From NCBI GenBank assembly GCA_031291675.1, contig JARLIO010000001.1, positions 62,001 to 126,000 of the forward strand: DNA of 64,000 bases. The letters are read 5' to 3'. This DNA comes from Azospirillaceae bacterium (GTDB taxonomy: Bacteria; Pseudomonadota; Alphaproteobacteria; Azospirillales; Azospirillaceae). Shown here in pieces: positions 52,780-61,140 of the stretch. Below the pieces are notes generated by a model. That model had not been told where the DNA came from. It worked only from the letters and a program-made list of their open reading frames with translations, and ran no database searches. The translations under genes and the position numbers were made by a program. The first letter of the stretch is position 1; every line of letters begins with the position of its first letter.

Positions 52780-53760
52780 ATGACGGCTGAGAAAAGCATT
52801 GCTCGTGCATCAGCACCAATCGACCGGCCGCCGTCAGGCGCCGATGGTGCCGAAATCGAAGCGATTCCGCTGGACGGGGGATCCGCGCCGCTGATCCGGC
52901 GCCTGCTCAGTCATCTCGTGCTGATGGATCTTCCGGCGGGAGCCCATCTGACCGAGCAGGGGCTTGCCGACGCTTTGAATGTGTCGCGAACACCGGTGCG
53001 CAAAGCGCTCACGGATCTCCAGGCTGAAGGGCTGGTGGAGAAACACCCCCGGCGCGGCTATTTTCTGGCACGTCCGGCGCGGACTCTGTTTGGCGCCAGT
53101 CTTGATTTCCCGGCGCTTGACGAGGACACCTTGTTCGAGCGGGTGGCGACCGATCATTTGCGCGGGTTGTTGCCGGCAATCCTGTCAGAACAGGATGTGG
53201 TTTCCCAGTATGGTGTCAGTGTGCGCCTGGCCCAGCGCACGCTGAAGGACCTCAGTGACGAAAAAGTCATCGTGCCAGGCAGCCCGGGAACGTGGACCTT
53301 CAATCCATTTTTATTGACGACGGAAGCCAGCGTGGCGAGCTATTTGTATCGTCTTGCGATTGAGCCGCAGATTATACTGTTGCCAACATTTTCCGTCCGC
53401 CGGGATGTTTTGCGGGCCTGCCGTGATGAACACATTCGTCTCCTGGGCTTGCCGTCGCAAGACCGAACGGCCCGTCTCGCCTTCAAGGTCGATGCGGCGT
53501 TTCACGAGACCATTGCGACCTGTGGCGGAAATCCGTTCTTCCATTCCGGGGTTGCGCAGCACAATCGCCTGCGCCAACTGCTTGAATATCGGGATGCTCC
53601 CGACGAGGGACGCATGCTGGTGTGGTTGAAGGAGCACCTCGATATCATGGAGGCTCTGGTCGCCGGCGATCTGAAAGAGGCATCCGCCCTGATGCGGGTG
53701 CATCTGGTCAATGCGATGAACCATCGGTCGGATGATCCGCTGGGCTCCGACGCCCGTTAG
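52780..53760 (+). CDS. GntR-family regulator with two winged-helix segments
   Basis: 326 aa from ATG 52780 (a TTG at 52768 is also in frame). First winged HTH at about residues 40-100: LIRRLLSHLVLMDLPAGAHL, LADALNVSRTPVRKALTDLQ, LVEKHPRRGYFLAR. A second one follows at about 125-180: LRGLLPAILSEQDVVSQYGV, SVRLAQRTLKDLSDEKVIV. The C-terminal half is an FCD-like helical domain (DAAFHETIATCGGNPFFHSG, LKEHLDIMEALVAGD, MRVHLVNAM). Placed between the two arms of the pxp catabolic island, it is their likely local regulator. Confidence 0.9.
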   Translation: MTAEKSIARASAPIDRPPSGADGAEIEAIPLDGGSAPLIRRLLSHLVLMDLPAGAHLTEQGLADALNVSRTPVRKALTDLQAEGLVEKHPRRGYFLARPARTLFGASLDFPALDEDTLFERVATDHLRGLLPAILSEQDVVSQYGVSVRLAQRTLKDLSDEKVIVPGSPGTWTFNPFLLTTEASVASYLYRLAIEPQIILLPTFSVRRDVLRACRDEHIRLLGLPSQDRTARLAFKVDAAFHETIATCGGNPFFHSGVAQHNRLRQLLEYRDAPDEGRMLVWLKEHLDIMEALVAGDLKEASALMRVHLVNAMNHRSDDPLGSDAR

Positions 53761-53858
53761 AGCATTTCCCGACCAAGTGGGTTCCGGTTGGGCGTAGAAA
53801 ATGCGACAAAACAAAGATCTAGAGCTGTTTCCGATCCAACGTGATCGGAAACAGCTTT
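53760..53858. repeat. Alphaproteobacterial-type repeat with 14-bp hairpin (family B)
   Basis: Directly at the gntR stop: AGAGCATTTCCCGACCAAGT (from 53759), then a 14-bp perfect stem AGCTGTTTCCGATC (53823-53836) / GATCGGAAACAGCT (53843-53856) with loop CAACGT, followed by TTTAG. A truncated copy, AGAGCAGTTTCCGACCAAGT, stands at the stop of the ATPase gene (57911-57930). Its position right after stop codons and the T-run suggest a terminator role. Confidence 0.75.
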
Positions 53859-54694
53859 AGGGTTTGTCGAGAACGGGGCTTGCCTGGCTTATCGAGGTCG
53901 GTGCCGATGAGCCCGACAGGGACGATCGTCCCTGATACGCGGCGCGTCAGGATGGCTGCACGCACGAAATCCCGAATCACGACATTGTTGTCTGCTCGCG
54001 ATCAAGAGAAAGCGGCGTTCCGGGAGGATCTTCGCGGATGATGTCATTATTTATTTGAGTTCTTTGCTTCCTGATTGATTTGCATAGCATTTCATCAGGG
54101 CGTGCTCACGATGAATGCAACAGGACTAAAGAAAGGGCTGTCATCGTTTTTGGCGGCATTTTTGTATTGAAGTGTTGACTTGGTACAAAATGCCTTCATA
54201 ATCGCCTTCAGAGAACGCCGCTTCCTGTCTCCGACGCGCAAGGGAAGCGACCGAGATGAAAAGCGTAAGGTCTGTCTTCTTTGTTTGGGGGGGGGAGGGG
54301 AGCAGGACCCTTGCCGCCGCTGTGCACTGCCAGACAGACGGCCTTGTTCGATTGGGAAATCGCCACGATATCCGGGAGCCGTAAATCAATCGGAATGATT
54401 ACTGGGAATTTGCGAAACAGTGTGAAGCAGACATTGTCGTGGTGTTTTTCACGAAATGAGTGATTTGTGTTGCACTGTTAAACGATCCTAACTGTATAGT
54501 GGACGAGATGTTGTATCGACATTAATAATGTTGCCGATTTGCACGATCAGAACATGACATCGTCACTGCGTTGCGACGATCGTCGCGTTCGATGGAAATC
54601 TGTTTTGTTGTATTTGAAATCAGGGACTCTCGTTGAGAGTTTTCCGCGAGCCGCGTGCCTGTCTGCCTCTTTTCTCCTTGGAAGGATGATCACG
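53859..54694. other. Intergenic leader upstream of the uptake operon
   Basis: About 835 bp with no supportable gene. It contains an 18-bp perfect palindrome CAGGGACGATCGTCCCTG at 53917-53934, an AT-rich stretch at 54040-54180 and a G-run at 54287-54301. The segment 54440-54560 is AT-rich and probably contains the promoter of the solute-binding protein operon. Confidence 0.55.
54512..54522 (+). promoter_or_regulatory. Candidate regulator half-site upstream of the uptake operon
   Basis: TGTATCGACAT matches the right arm of the candidate operator at 52731-52741 (TGTATCGATAT on the minus strand) in 10 of 11 bases. It lies about 175 bp before the first solute-binding protein gene in AT-rich DNA. 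Inference that the same GntR protein binds both. Confidence 0.4.
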
Positions 54695-55537
54695 ATGACG
54701 AGCCGATTCTCTTTTCTTTCCGGTGCTGCGATTTCGACGATCTTGTCCATTGCTGGTGTTGCGCAGGCGCAGGCCGGCGATCTTCTGGCGACCGTCAAGC
54801 AATCACACGTGCTGACAATCGGGACGTCAAATGACGCGCCCTTGTCTTTTATTGACAGCACCACGAAAAAGCCGACGGGCGCCTTGACGGATGTGCTGCA
54901 GGCCGCCCTGGCGCGAATGGGGGTGACGGCGGAGATTCACGTCGTCGCGATGCCGTTTTCAAGTCTGATTCCGGCGCTGACCGGCGGCCGCATCGATTTG
55001 ATCGGTGATGCCATGTATGCGACGGATGCACGGCGCAAGGTCATCGATTTCACCAATGTGACATTCTACAATCCGGAATCTCTTGATGTTGCCAAAGGCA
55101 ATCCCGCCAAGCTCCATGGCGTCGCCGATCTTTGCGGACACAGCGCCGGAACTTATGAAGGGACGAGCTATGTCGACTATTTGCGTCATGCGAGCGCCTC
55201 CTGTGGCGATGGCAAGAAAATCGATATCCACCTGTACCCGACAATTCAGAATGTTTTTGCTGATCTGTCGGCGGGGCGCATCGAGGCGGCGGTCGTCGAT
55301 AGCAGTTTGTCGGCCTATGCGTTGAAGGAAAATCCCGCTCTCGGCTTCGAGCTGGTTGGGGATTACAAGCCGGAAGACAAGGGCGGCAGCGGATGCGCCT
55401 TTGGCGTGACCCAGGGCAACACGCCGTTCGTCAGTGCCTTCAATACGGCCTATGCCGCGATGTTGGCCGATGGCAGCACGGCGAAGATCTTTGAAAACTG
55501 GGGCCTGACGCCGACCGGCTTCTTCCTCGAAAAATAA
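54695..55537 (+). CDS. ABC transporter substrate-binding protein, polar amino acid type (copy 1)
   Basis: 280 aa from ATG 54695 (AAGGA upstream; the ATG at 54686 is too close to GGAAGG). Signal peptide MTSRFSFLSGAAISTIL to VAQAQA with cleavage near residue 26. SBP_bac_3 features: VLTIGTSNDAPLSFID, GALTDVLQAALARMGV, MPFSSLIPALTGGRIDLIGD, VIDFTNVTFYNPESLDV and FADLSAGRIEAAVVDS. The next gene is a clear paralog (shared NVFADLSAGR and GLTPT-FFL). Periplasmic; with the permease and ATPase it forms an importer. Confidence 0.93.
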   Translation: MTSRFSFLSGAAISTILSIAGVAQAQAGDLLATVKQSHVLTIGTSNDAPLSFIDSTTKKPTGALTDVLQAALARMGVTAEIHVVAMPFSSLIPALTGGRIDLIGDAMYATDARRKVIDFTNVTFYNPESLDVAKGNPAKLHGVADLCGHSAGTYEGTSYVDYLRHASASCGDGKKIDIHLYPTIQNVFADLSAGRIEAAVVDSSLSAYALKENPALGFELVGDYKPEDKGGSGCAFGVTQGNTPFVSAFNTAYAAMLADGSTAKIFENWGLTPTGFFLEK

Positions 55538-55576
55538 CACCGGGCCATTTCCATTTTGTCTGAGGGTGAGGGCGTT

Positions 55577-56428
55577 ATGCGTTGTCCGGCTTACATGTCC
55601 GAGGCGTTCAAGAGGTTCGCCGCGCTATCGGTTGTGGCTCTCGCGGCGGCGCATCCCGCTTCGGCGGCGAGCCTGTTGGATAGGATCGTCCGCGATCACG
55701 TGATCGTGATCGGCACCGCCAACGATGCGCCGCTCTCGGCTGTCGAAAAGGATAGCCGGAAGGCGGCGGGGATTTTCCCCGACGTCTTGAGGGAGGTCCT
55801 GAAGCGCAACGGTTTGCAGGCGGAGATTCGCCCGGTCGCGATGCCTTTTGCCAGCCTGATTCCGGCCTTGACCAGTGGCCGTATCGACATGATCGCCGAT
55901 TCAATGTACGCGACGGCAGCGCGCAAGCAGGTGATCGATTTCACCGGAATGGTTTTCTACAACCCGGAAATCCTGGATGTGCCGCGCGGCAATCCACGCA
56001 AGCTTCACACCCTAGCTGATTTGTGTGGGCTTGCCGCGGGGAGCTACGAGGGCACAACCTTTGTCGGGCTGCTGCGGACGGCAAGTTCGGCCTGTCCGGC
56101 GGGCAAACCGATCGAGATTCGCCAATATCCGACGCTCGATAATGTTTTTGCCGATCTTTCGGCGGGGCGTCTTGATGCCGCGGTTGCCGCCAGCAGTCTG
56201 TCGGCCTATGCGCTTCAGCAGAATCCGGCACTGGCGTTCGAGCTGGTGGCCGATTACAAGCCTGCCGATCGCTCTGCCGCCGGCAGCGCGATGGGCGTTT
56301 CCCAGGGCGACGACGCTTTTCTGGCAAAATTCAATGCCGCCTATTCCGCGATGCTGGCGGACGGCACTTCGGCGGCCATCTTCACGAAGTGGGGCTTGAC
56401 GCCGACCGACTTCTTCCTGGCCCGGTGA
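55577..56428 (+). CDS. ABC transporter substrate-binding protein, polar amino acid type (copy 2)
   Basis: 283 aa from ATG 55577 (alternative ATG 55595). Signal peptide with VVALAAAHPASA just before the mature start. Parallel to copy 1: VIVIGTANDAPLSAVEK, MPFASLIPALTSGRIDMIAD, VIDFTGMVFYNPEILDV, FADLSAGRLDAAVAAS and GLTPTDFFLAR. It follows copy 1 by 39 bp. Two tandem binding proteins with one permease and ATPase suggest two related ligands or different affinities. Confidence 0.92.
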   Translation: MRCPAYMSEAFKRFAALSVVALAAAHPASAASLLDRIVRDHVIVIGTANDAPLSAVEKDSRKAAGIFPDVLREVLKRNGLQAEIRPVAMPFASLIPALTSGRIDMIADSMYATAARKQVIDFTGMVFYNPEILDVPRGNPRKLHTLADLCGLAAGSYEGTTFVGLLRTASSACPAGKPIEIRQYPTLDNVFADLSAGRLDAAVAASSLSAYALQQNPALAFELVADYKPADRSAAGSAMGVSQGDDAFLAKFNAAYSAMLADGTSAAIFTKWGLTPTDFFLAR

Positions 56429-56468
56429 TCCGCCATGAAACCGAGCCCCGCGCAAGGATCGAACGAAC

Positions 56469-57125
56469 GTGCTTGAAGATCTGACAAACTGGGCACCCCA
56501 ACTCCTGACCGGGCTCGGGTTGACAGTCGAACTGACCTTTGGTGGCATGGCTATTGCTCTGGTGCTGGCTTTGTTGTTGGCTCTTGGGCGCATCAGCAGC
56601 AGTCGCTGGCTTCGCGTGCCCGCGGCCGCGTTTGTCGAGCTGATTCGGGGCTCGCCGCTTTTGCTTCAGTTGTTCTATATCTATTACGTCCTGCCGGCGG
56701 TGGGGCTCAGGCTATCCCCGATCATGGCGGGGCTGATTGGTCTTGGCATCAATTACGGTGCGTATCTGAGCGAGGTGTTCCGCGCAGGCATTGTCGCGGT
56801 TGGCCGCGGTCAGCGTGAGGCGGCGGAATCGCTCGGCATGTCCGAAGGACAGACGCTTCGGTTCGTCATTCTGCCGCAAGCCTGGCGCATCGTCATCCCG
56901 CCGACAGGGAATTATTTCGTGTCGATGTTCAAGGACACGGCTCTCGTCTCAACGATTTCGCTGGCGGAGCTGATGTTCCAGGGACAGTTGATTGCCTCTG
57001 ACACGTTCAGGTACATGACGATATATTCGATTATCTTCGTTATTTACGTTGTGATCAGTATCCCCGCCTCGATGGGTGTTCGCTGGTTGGAACTGTATTT
57101 CAACCGCTCGATGTCGTCGCGGTAA
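56469..57125 (+). CDS. ABC transporter permease, polar amino acid type (HisM/GlnP-like)
   Basis: 218 aa from GTG 56469 with AAGGA upstream. About five membrane segments; the EAA loop is [29 protein letters not shown], and [20 protein letters not shown] is the family N-terminal motif. It may work as a homodimer since no second permease gene exists in the operon. Follows the second binding protein by 40 bp. Confidence 0.93.
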   Translation: MLEDLTNWAPQLLTGLGLTVELTFGGMAIALVLALLLALGRISSSRWLRVPAAAFVELIRGSPLLLQLFYIYYVLPAVGLRLSPIMAGLIGLGINYGAYLSEVFRAGIVAVGRGQREAAESLGMSEGQTLRFVILPQAWRIVIPPTGNYFVSMFKDTALVSTISLAELMFQGQLIASDTFRYMTIYSIIFVIYVVISIPASMGVRWLELYFNRSMSSR

Positions 57126-57150
57126 CGGCCTGGGGCGCGAGGGACAAAGC

Positions 57151-57912
57151 ATGGCGAAGAAGATTATCGAAGTTCAAGGCCTTGAGAAGTTTTACGGGTC
57201 GATACAGGTTCTGCATGGCGTTGATCTCACCATCATGGCGGGCGAGGTCGTGGTGGTGATCGGCGCCAGCGGGTCGGGTAAATCGACCCTGATCCGGTGC
57301 ATCAACGGGTTGGAAATGTTCAACGGCGGCGACATTCTCATCGACGGTTACATTCTGACGCCGGCCAGAACCAACAATCGGCAGAACCGGGAGGAGCTGA
57401 AAAAGATTCGCCGTGAGGTTGGCATGGTGTTCCAGCAGTTCAATCTCTTCCCGCATAAGACGGTGCTGGAAAATGTGACGCTGGCGCCGGTCCAGGTGCG
57501 CAAGCTGGCCAAGGACAAGGCGACGGCGGGTGCCTTGCGCTTGCTGGAGCGCGTTGGATTGAGTGACCAGGTGCACAAATATCCGGGCCAGCTTTCCGGG
57601 GGTCAGCAGCAGCGTGTCGCGATCGCGCGGTCTCTGGCGATGGAACCGCGGGTCATGCTGTTCGACGAACCGACCTCGGCGCTTGATCCGGAGATGGTGG
57701 GTGAGGTTCTGGAGGTCATGCGCGGCCTCGCCAATGAGGGCATGACGATGATTGTTGTGACCCACGAAATGGGCTTTGCCCGCGAAGTCGCCGATCGTGT
57801 CGTTTACATCGATCATGGCCGCATTTTGGAGCAAGGGCCCCCCGATGCGATTTTTGACAACCCGCAACAAGAGCGAACGAAGACCTTCCTGTCCCGTGTG
57901 CTTCGGCATTAG
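57151..57912 (+). CDS. ABC transporter ATP-binding protein, polar amino acid type (GlnQ-like)
   Basis: 253 aa from ATG 57151 (GAGGG upstream). Complete motifs: Walker [11 protein letters not shown]-loop [11 protein letters not shown], signature [15 protein letters not shown], Walker [13 protein letters not shown], and switch VTHEMGFA. It ends in the family B repeat at its stop. Energises import with the two binding proteins and permease. Confidence 0.95.
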   Translation: MAKKIIEVQGLEKFYGSIQVLHGVDLTIMAGEVVVVIGASGSGKSTLIRCINGLEMFNGGDILIDGYILTPARTNNRQNREELKKIRREVGMVFQQFNLFPHKTVLENVTLAPVQVRKLAKDKATAGALRLLERVGLSDQVHKYPGQLSGGQQQRVAIARSLAMEPRVMLFDEPTSALDPEMVGEVLEVMRGLANEGMTMIVVTHEMGFAREVADRVVYIDHGRILEQGPPDAIFDNPQQERTKTFLSRVLRH

Positions 57913-58045
57913 AGCAGTTTCCGACCAAGTGGGGTGCGTTATCGAATTTGCTATCGTCGCCCTCGCGAACGCGGGGGCCCAGGGCCGCAAGCTCCGAATG
58001 ATAGCGCCTGTGGCCCTGGGCCCCCGCGTTCGCGAGCATGACGAT
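57911..58045. repeat. Family B fragment followed by a 25-bp-stem hairpin (family A)
   Basis: AGAGCAGTTTCCGACCAAGT overlaps the ATPase stop. Then a 25-bp perfect inverted repeat occurs: left arm at 57962-57986 beginning CTCGCGAACGCGGGGGCCCA and right arm at 58012-58036 ending CCCCGCGTTCGCGAG, with a 25-nt loop. It lies inside the catabolic operon between the ATPase and pxpB genes. Confidence 0.85.
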
Positions 58046-58099
58046 GGCGAGAGATCCTCCCATTTTCAGCGGCGCACCCCGTTAGCCGCCCATCGGGGT

Positions 58100-58172
58100 T
58101 TCCGACCCGCGAGGAATGAAACTTCGCAGTGGCGCGGGCCTCCGTGCCCGCGCCACTGTCTCTTTCCAGGAA
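58100..58172. repeat. Family C hairpin repeat, copy 1
   Basis: Element GAATGAAACTTCGCAGTGGC ... GTCTCTTTCCAGGA with a 13-bp perfect stem CAGTGGCGCGGGC (58127-58139) / GCCCGCGCCACTG (58146-58158) and a 6-nt loop. Near-identical to copy 2 at 61075-61134; fragments also occur at 38818-38852 and 63646-63665. Confidence 0.85.
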
Positions 58173-58303
58173 CCCTTGTGGCGCGTATCTGCCAATGAGA
58201 TGCGGTCTGTGTCAGAGGCGGCGGTTTGGCAGGGCCGTCGGCTCCCGGACGGCAGGGCCGTCGGCCGGCCGATCGCGCCGCCTCACTGTAATCGTGGTGT
58301 GAT

Positions 58304-59050
58304 GTGAACGAACCCGTTGCGAGACGTGACGTTTTTCCGCGCATTGCCGCGTGTGGCGATTGCGCTCTGGCGATTGAATTTGCCGAGCATATCGATGAGG
58401 CCGTGAATGCGCGCGTCATCGCGTTGGCGACGGCCCTTGCCGATTGCCCGATCGCCGGGATCGAAGAGATGGTTCCGACCTATCGCTCGCTGATGGTTCT
58501 GTATGATCCTGAGATTGTCAGCGGCCGGGTTTTACGCCAGACGCTGGCGACCAGGCTGGCCGGCCTGGCCGTTGGCCGGACGCCATTGCGCCGGTTCCGC
58601 GTGCCGGTGCTTTATGGTGGCGCGGCGGGGCTTGATCTGGCCGAACTGGCGGCGATGAAAAATATGACGCCCGCGGATCTGATCGAAATGCACGCATCCG
58701 CCGACTACCGCGTTTACATGATCGGATTTGCACCGGGGTTCGTCTATCTGGGCGGCGTGCCCGAGGCGTTGCACACGCCGCGCCTGCCACAGCCGCGGCA
58801 GCATATCGCGGCCGGATCGATCGGGCTCGGCGGGCAACAAGCCAGCATCAATTCGGTTCCGGGACCGAGCGGGTGGCGTTTTCTCGGTCGGACGCCGGTC
58901 CGGGTTTTTGACCCCGCGCGTCCCCAGCCGTTCCTGTTGCGCGCGGGCGATCGCGTTCGGTTTCAGCCGATCAGCCTGGAGGAGGCGACGCGTCTTGATG
59001 TCGCCGTGGCCGCGGGGGAGATCGGCATGACAGCGGAGGGCGCGCTATGA
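58304..59050 (+). CDS. pxpB: 5-oxoprolinase subunit PxpB (KipI family)
   Basis: 248 aa from a GTG at 58304; no strong ribosome binding site. Family sequence: ALAIEFAEHIDEAVNARVIA, EMVPTYRSLMVLYDP, VPVLYGGAAGLDLAELA, YMIGFAPGFVYLGGVPEAL, PRQHIAAGSIGLGGQQASI and PGPSGWRFLGRTP. Forms the ATP-dependent 5-oxoprolinase with PxpC and PxpA. The ATG of pxpC overlaps its stop. Confidence 0.95.
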   Translation: MNEPVARRDVFPRIAACGDCALAIEFAEHIDEAVNARVIALATALADCPIAGIEEMVPTYRSLMVLYDPEIVSGRVLRQTLATRLAGLAVGRTPLRRFRVPVLYGGAAGLDLAELAAMKNMTPADLIEMHASADYRVYMIGFAPGFVYLGGVPEALHTPRLPQPRQHIAAGSIGLGGQQASINSVPGPSGWRFLGRTPVRVFDPARPQPFLLRAGDRVRFQPISLEEATRLDVAVAAGEIGMTAEGAL

Positions 59051-60009
59051 GCCTGTCCGTTCTCCAGGCGGGACCGATGCTTTCGGTTCAGGATCTGGGG
59101 CGCAAAGGCCTGCTTCATGCCGGCGTCTCGGGTTCCGGCCCGATGGATCCGCCGTCGTTTCGCATCGCCAATGCGCTGGTCGGAAATCCGGAAACGTCTG
59201 CCGCACTGGAATTCGCGCTGGTCGGGGGGGTGTTCGCGGTGACGCATCCGGTTCGCGTCGCTGTGACCGGCGCCGATATCGACATCCGGATCGACGGCGT
59301 TTCGCGCCCCGCCTGGGAAAGCCACGATTTGCGGCCCGGTTCGAAACTGGCGGTTGGCGGTGTGCGTGGCGCGGTCTGGGGCTATCTGGCGATATCGGGG
59401 GGTATCGACACGCCCGTTGTCCTGGGCTCCCGCGCCACCCACCTGCGGACGGCTTTGGGGGGCCATCAGGGGCGACGGCTTCAGGCGGGCGATACCCTTG
59501 GGCTTGGTGGCGGTGCCTCGGGCCCGCTGCTTCGCCTGGCGACAATGTGGCGCCAGGCTGCGCATCCGATCCGCGTTGTTGCCGGTCCGCAGGACGATTA
59601 TTTCGGTCCGGACGCCTGGGCGGTCTTCACCGGAGCACGGTTCGTCGTCTCGGCGGCACGGGATCGGATGGCACAGATGTTGGAAGGACCGATGATCACC
59701 GCGGTGCGCGGTCACGACATCGTTTCCGACGGCACGGTGGCGGGATCAATCCAGGTCCCCGCCTCGGGCAAGCCGTTGGTGTTGATGGCGGAACGACAAA
59801 CGACCGGCGGCTATCCGAAGATCGGGACCGTCGCCTCCGCCGATCTGCCGCGGCTGGCGCAGACCCCGAGCGGGCAGGCGGTGCGCTTCAAGGTGATCAC
59901 GCAAGAGCAGGCCGAGGCGTTGCTGCTCGGCTGGCGCCGGGCCTGGCGTACTGTTATTGCCAATCTGGCCGAGAAACCGCGGGCGGCAGCCCGCACCCGC
60001 TCGGGGTGA
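59047..60009 (+). CDS. pxpC: 5-oxoprolinase subunit PxpC (KipA / biotin-dependent carboxyltransferase-like)
   Basis: 320 aa, ATGA overlap with pxpB. Family motifs: VLQAGPMLSVQDLGRKGLLH, GVSGSGPMDPPSFRIANALV, GYLAISGGIDTPVVLGSRAT, IRVVAGPQDDYF, SFERLEGP-like AQMLEGPMI, and VLMAERQTTGGYPKIGTVAS. Acts with PxpA and PxpB. The gene order pxpB-pxpC with pxpA separated on the opposite strand is unusual but all three subunits are present and intact. Confidence 0.95.
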   Translation: MSLSVLQAGPMLSVQDLGRKGLLHAGVSGSGPMDPPSFRIANALVGNPETSAALEFALVGGVFAVTHPVRVAVTGADIDIRIDGVSRPAWESHDLRPGSKLAVGGVRGAVWGYLAISGGIDTPVVLGSRATHLRTALGGHQGRRLQAGDTLGLGGGASGPLLRLATMWRQAAHPIRVVAGPQDDYFGPDAWAVFTGARFVVSAARDRMAQMLEGPMITAVRGHDIVSDGTVAGSIQVPASGKPLVLMAERQTTGGYPKIGTVASADLPRLAQTPSGQAVRFKVITQEQAEALLLGWRRAWRTVIANLAEKPRAAARTRSG

Positions 60010-60091
60010 ACCCCGAATCCCCCTTTATGTCGAAAACAAAGGGGGTCCGGTGCATCGCCCCCCCTCTGCCAATGTCTTTGGAATCTTGCGC

Positions 60092-61081
60092 ATGTCAAAA
60101 TGTCTGATCGTTCACCCGGTTCATGAAGACGGCCTGAGGCTGCTGCGCCGGGCCGGGGTCGAGCCGGTCTTGTGCCCGAATGATGAGGTCGAAACGGTCT
60201 CGCGATTGATCGTTGATTGCGAGGCGGTGATCACCCGCGCCGGCCTTTCCGGGACGGCGATCCGGGCCGGACAGCGATTGCAGGTCATTGTCGTTCATGG
60301 CTCGGGCTATGACGCCGTCGATCTGGATACGGCCACCGAACGCGGTGTTCTGGTCTGCAACACGCCGGGAGAGAATGCCCGTTCGGTGTCCGAACTGGCA
60401 TTGGGACTATCCCTGGCGGCGGCCCGTCTCATTCCCGCGGCCGATCGCTGCGCGCGCGCCGGGATCCCGGGGTTTCGCGAACAGGAGAGCTTCACCGAGC
60501 TGAGCGGAAAAACCGCTCTGGTGATTGGCTGGGGGGCGACGGGCGCCGGGTTCGGCCGGATGGTGCGGGCGGCTTTGGCAATGCGGGTGCTGGTTTATTC
60601 GCCGCGCGCGACCGATCTCGACGGTTTTGAGCGCGTTGCCCGCCTCGATGACGGGTTGGCCCAGGCCGACTTGATCTCGCTGCACACGCCGTTGCGGCCC
60701 GAAACGCAGGGTCTGATCGGCGAGAGCACGCTGGCGCGGGTCAAACCGGGAGCCGTACTGGTCAACACGGCTCGTTCCGGGCTGGTCGACGAGGACGCCC
60801 TGGCGGCGGCCTTGGAGTCCGGCCGGATCGCGGCGGCCGGCCTTGATGTTTACACCGAGGCCGCGCCCTTTGGCCCGCTGTCGGCTTCGCGCCGGGTGAT
60901 TTTTACGCCGCATCTGGGCGGCACGACCGTCGAGGCCTTGCAGCGCGTCGTGACCCGATCGGTGCACATGGTGTTGCAGGCATTGGCGGGCGAACGGCCA
61001 GCGACCGCGCTCAATGAGCCGCTCGGAATCTGGCGCGGGCGCCCGGCAGCCCCCGGCCTGGGGTCGACCCGCGGTGAATGA
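60092..61081 (+). CDS. D-2-hydroxyacid dehydrogenase (NAD-dependent)
   Basis: 329 aa from ATG 60092. NAD-binding domain with LVIGWGATGAGFGRMVRAAL (the usual GxGxxG is WGATGAGFG), VSELALGLSLAAAR, DLISLHTPLRPETQGLIG, GAVLVNTARSGLVDEDALAA with catalytic Arg, and FTPHLGGTT with catalytic His. Oxidises or reduces a 2-hydroxy/2-keto acid pair. Its context in the pxp island suggests it handles a keto-acid made by the DapA-like or hydrolase steps. The gene ends inside the family C repeat. Confidence 0.9.
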   Translation: MSKCLIVHPVHEDGLRLLRRAGVEPVLCPNDEVETVSRLIVDCEAVITRAGLSGTAIRAGQRLQVIVVHGSGYDAVDLDTATERGVLVCNTPGENARSVSELALGLSLAAARLIPAADRCARAGIPGFREQESFTELSGKTALVIGWGATGAGFGRMVRAALAMRVLVYSPRATDLDGFERVARLDDGLAQADLISLHTPLRPETQGLIGESTLARVKPGAVLVNTARSGLVDEDALAAALESGRIAAAGLDVYTEAAPFGPLSASRRVIFTPHLGGTTVEALQRVVTRSVHMVLQALAGERPATALNEPLGIWRGRPAAPGLGSTRGE

Positions 61082-61136
61082 AACTTCGCAGTGGCGCGGG
61101 CACGAAGGCCCGCGCCACTGTCTCTTTCCAGGATGC
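61075..61136. repeat. Family C hairpin repeat, copy 2
   Basis: Same element as 58100-58172: GAATGAAACTTCGCAGTGGC, stem CAGTGGCGCGGGC at 61089-61101 and GCCCGCGCCACTG at 61108-61120, then TCTCTTTCCAGGA. The dehydrogenase stop codon lies in its left part and the amidohydrolase ATG follows it by 5 bp, so its tail provides the upstream sequence for the next gene. Confidence 0.85.
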
Positions 61137-61140
61137 CGAC

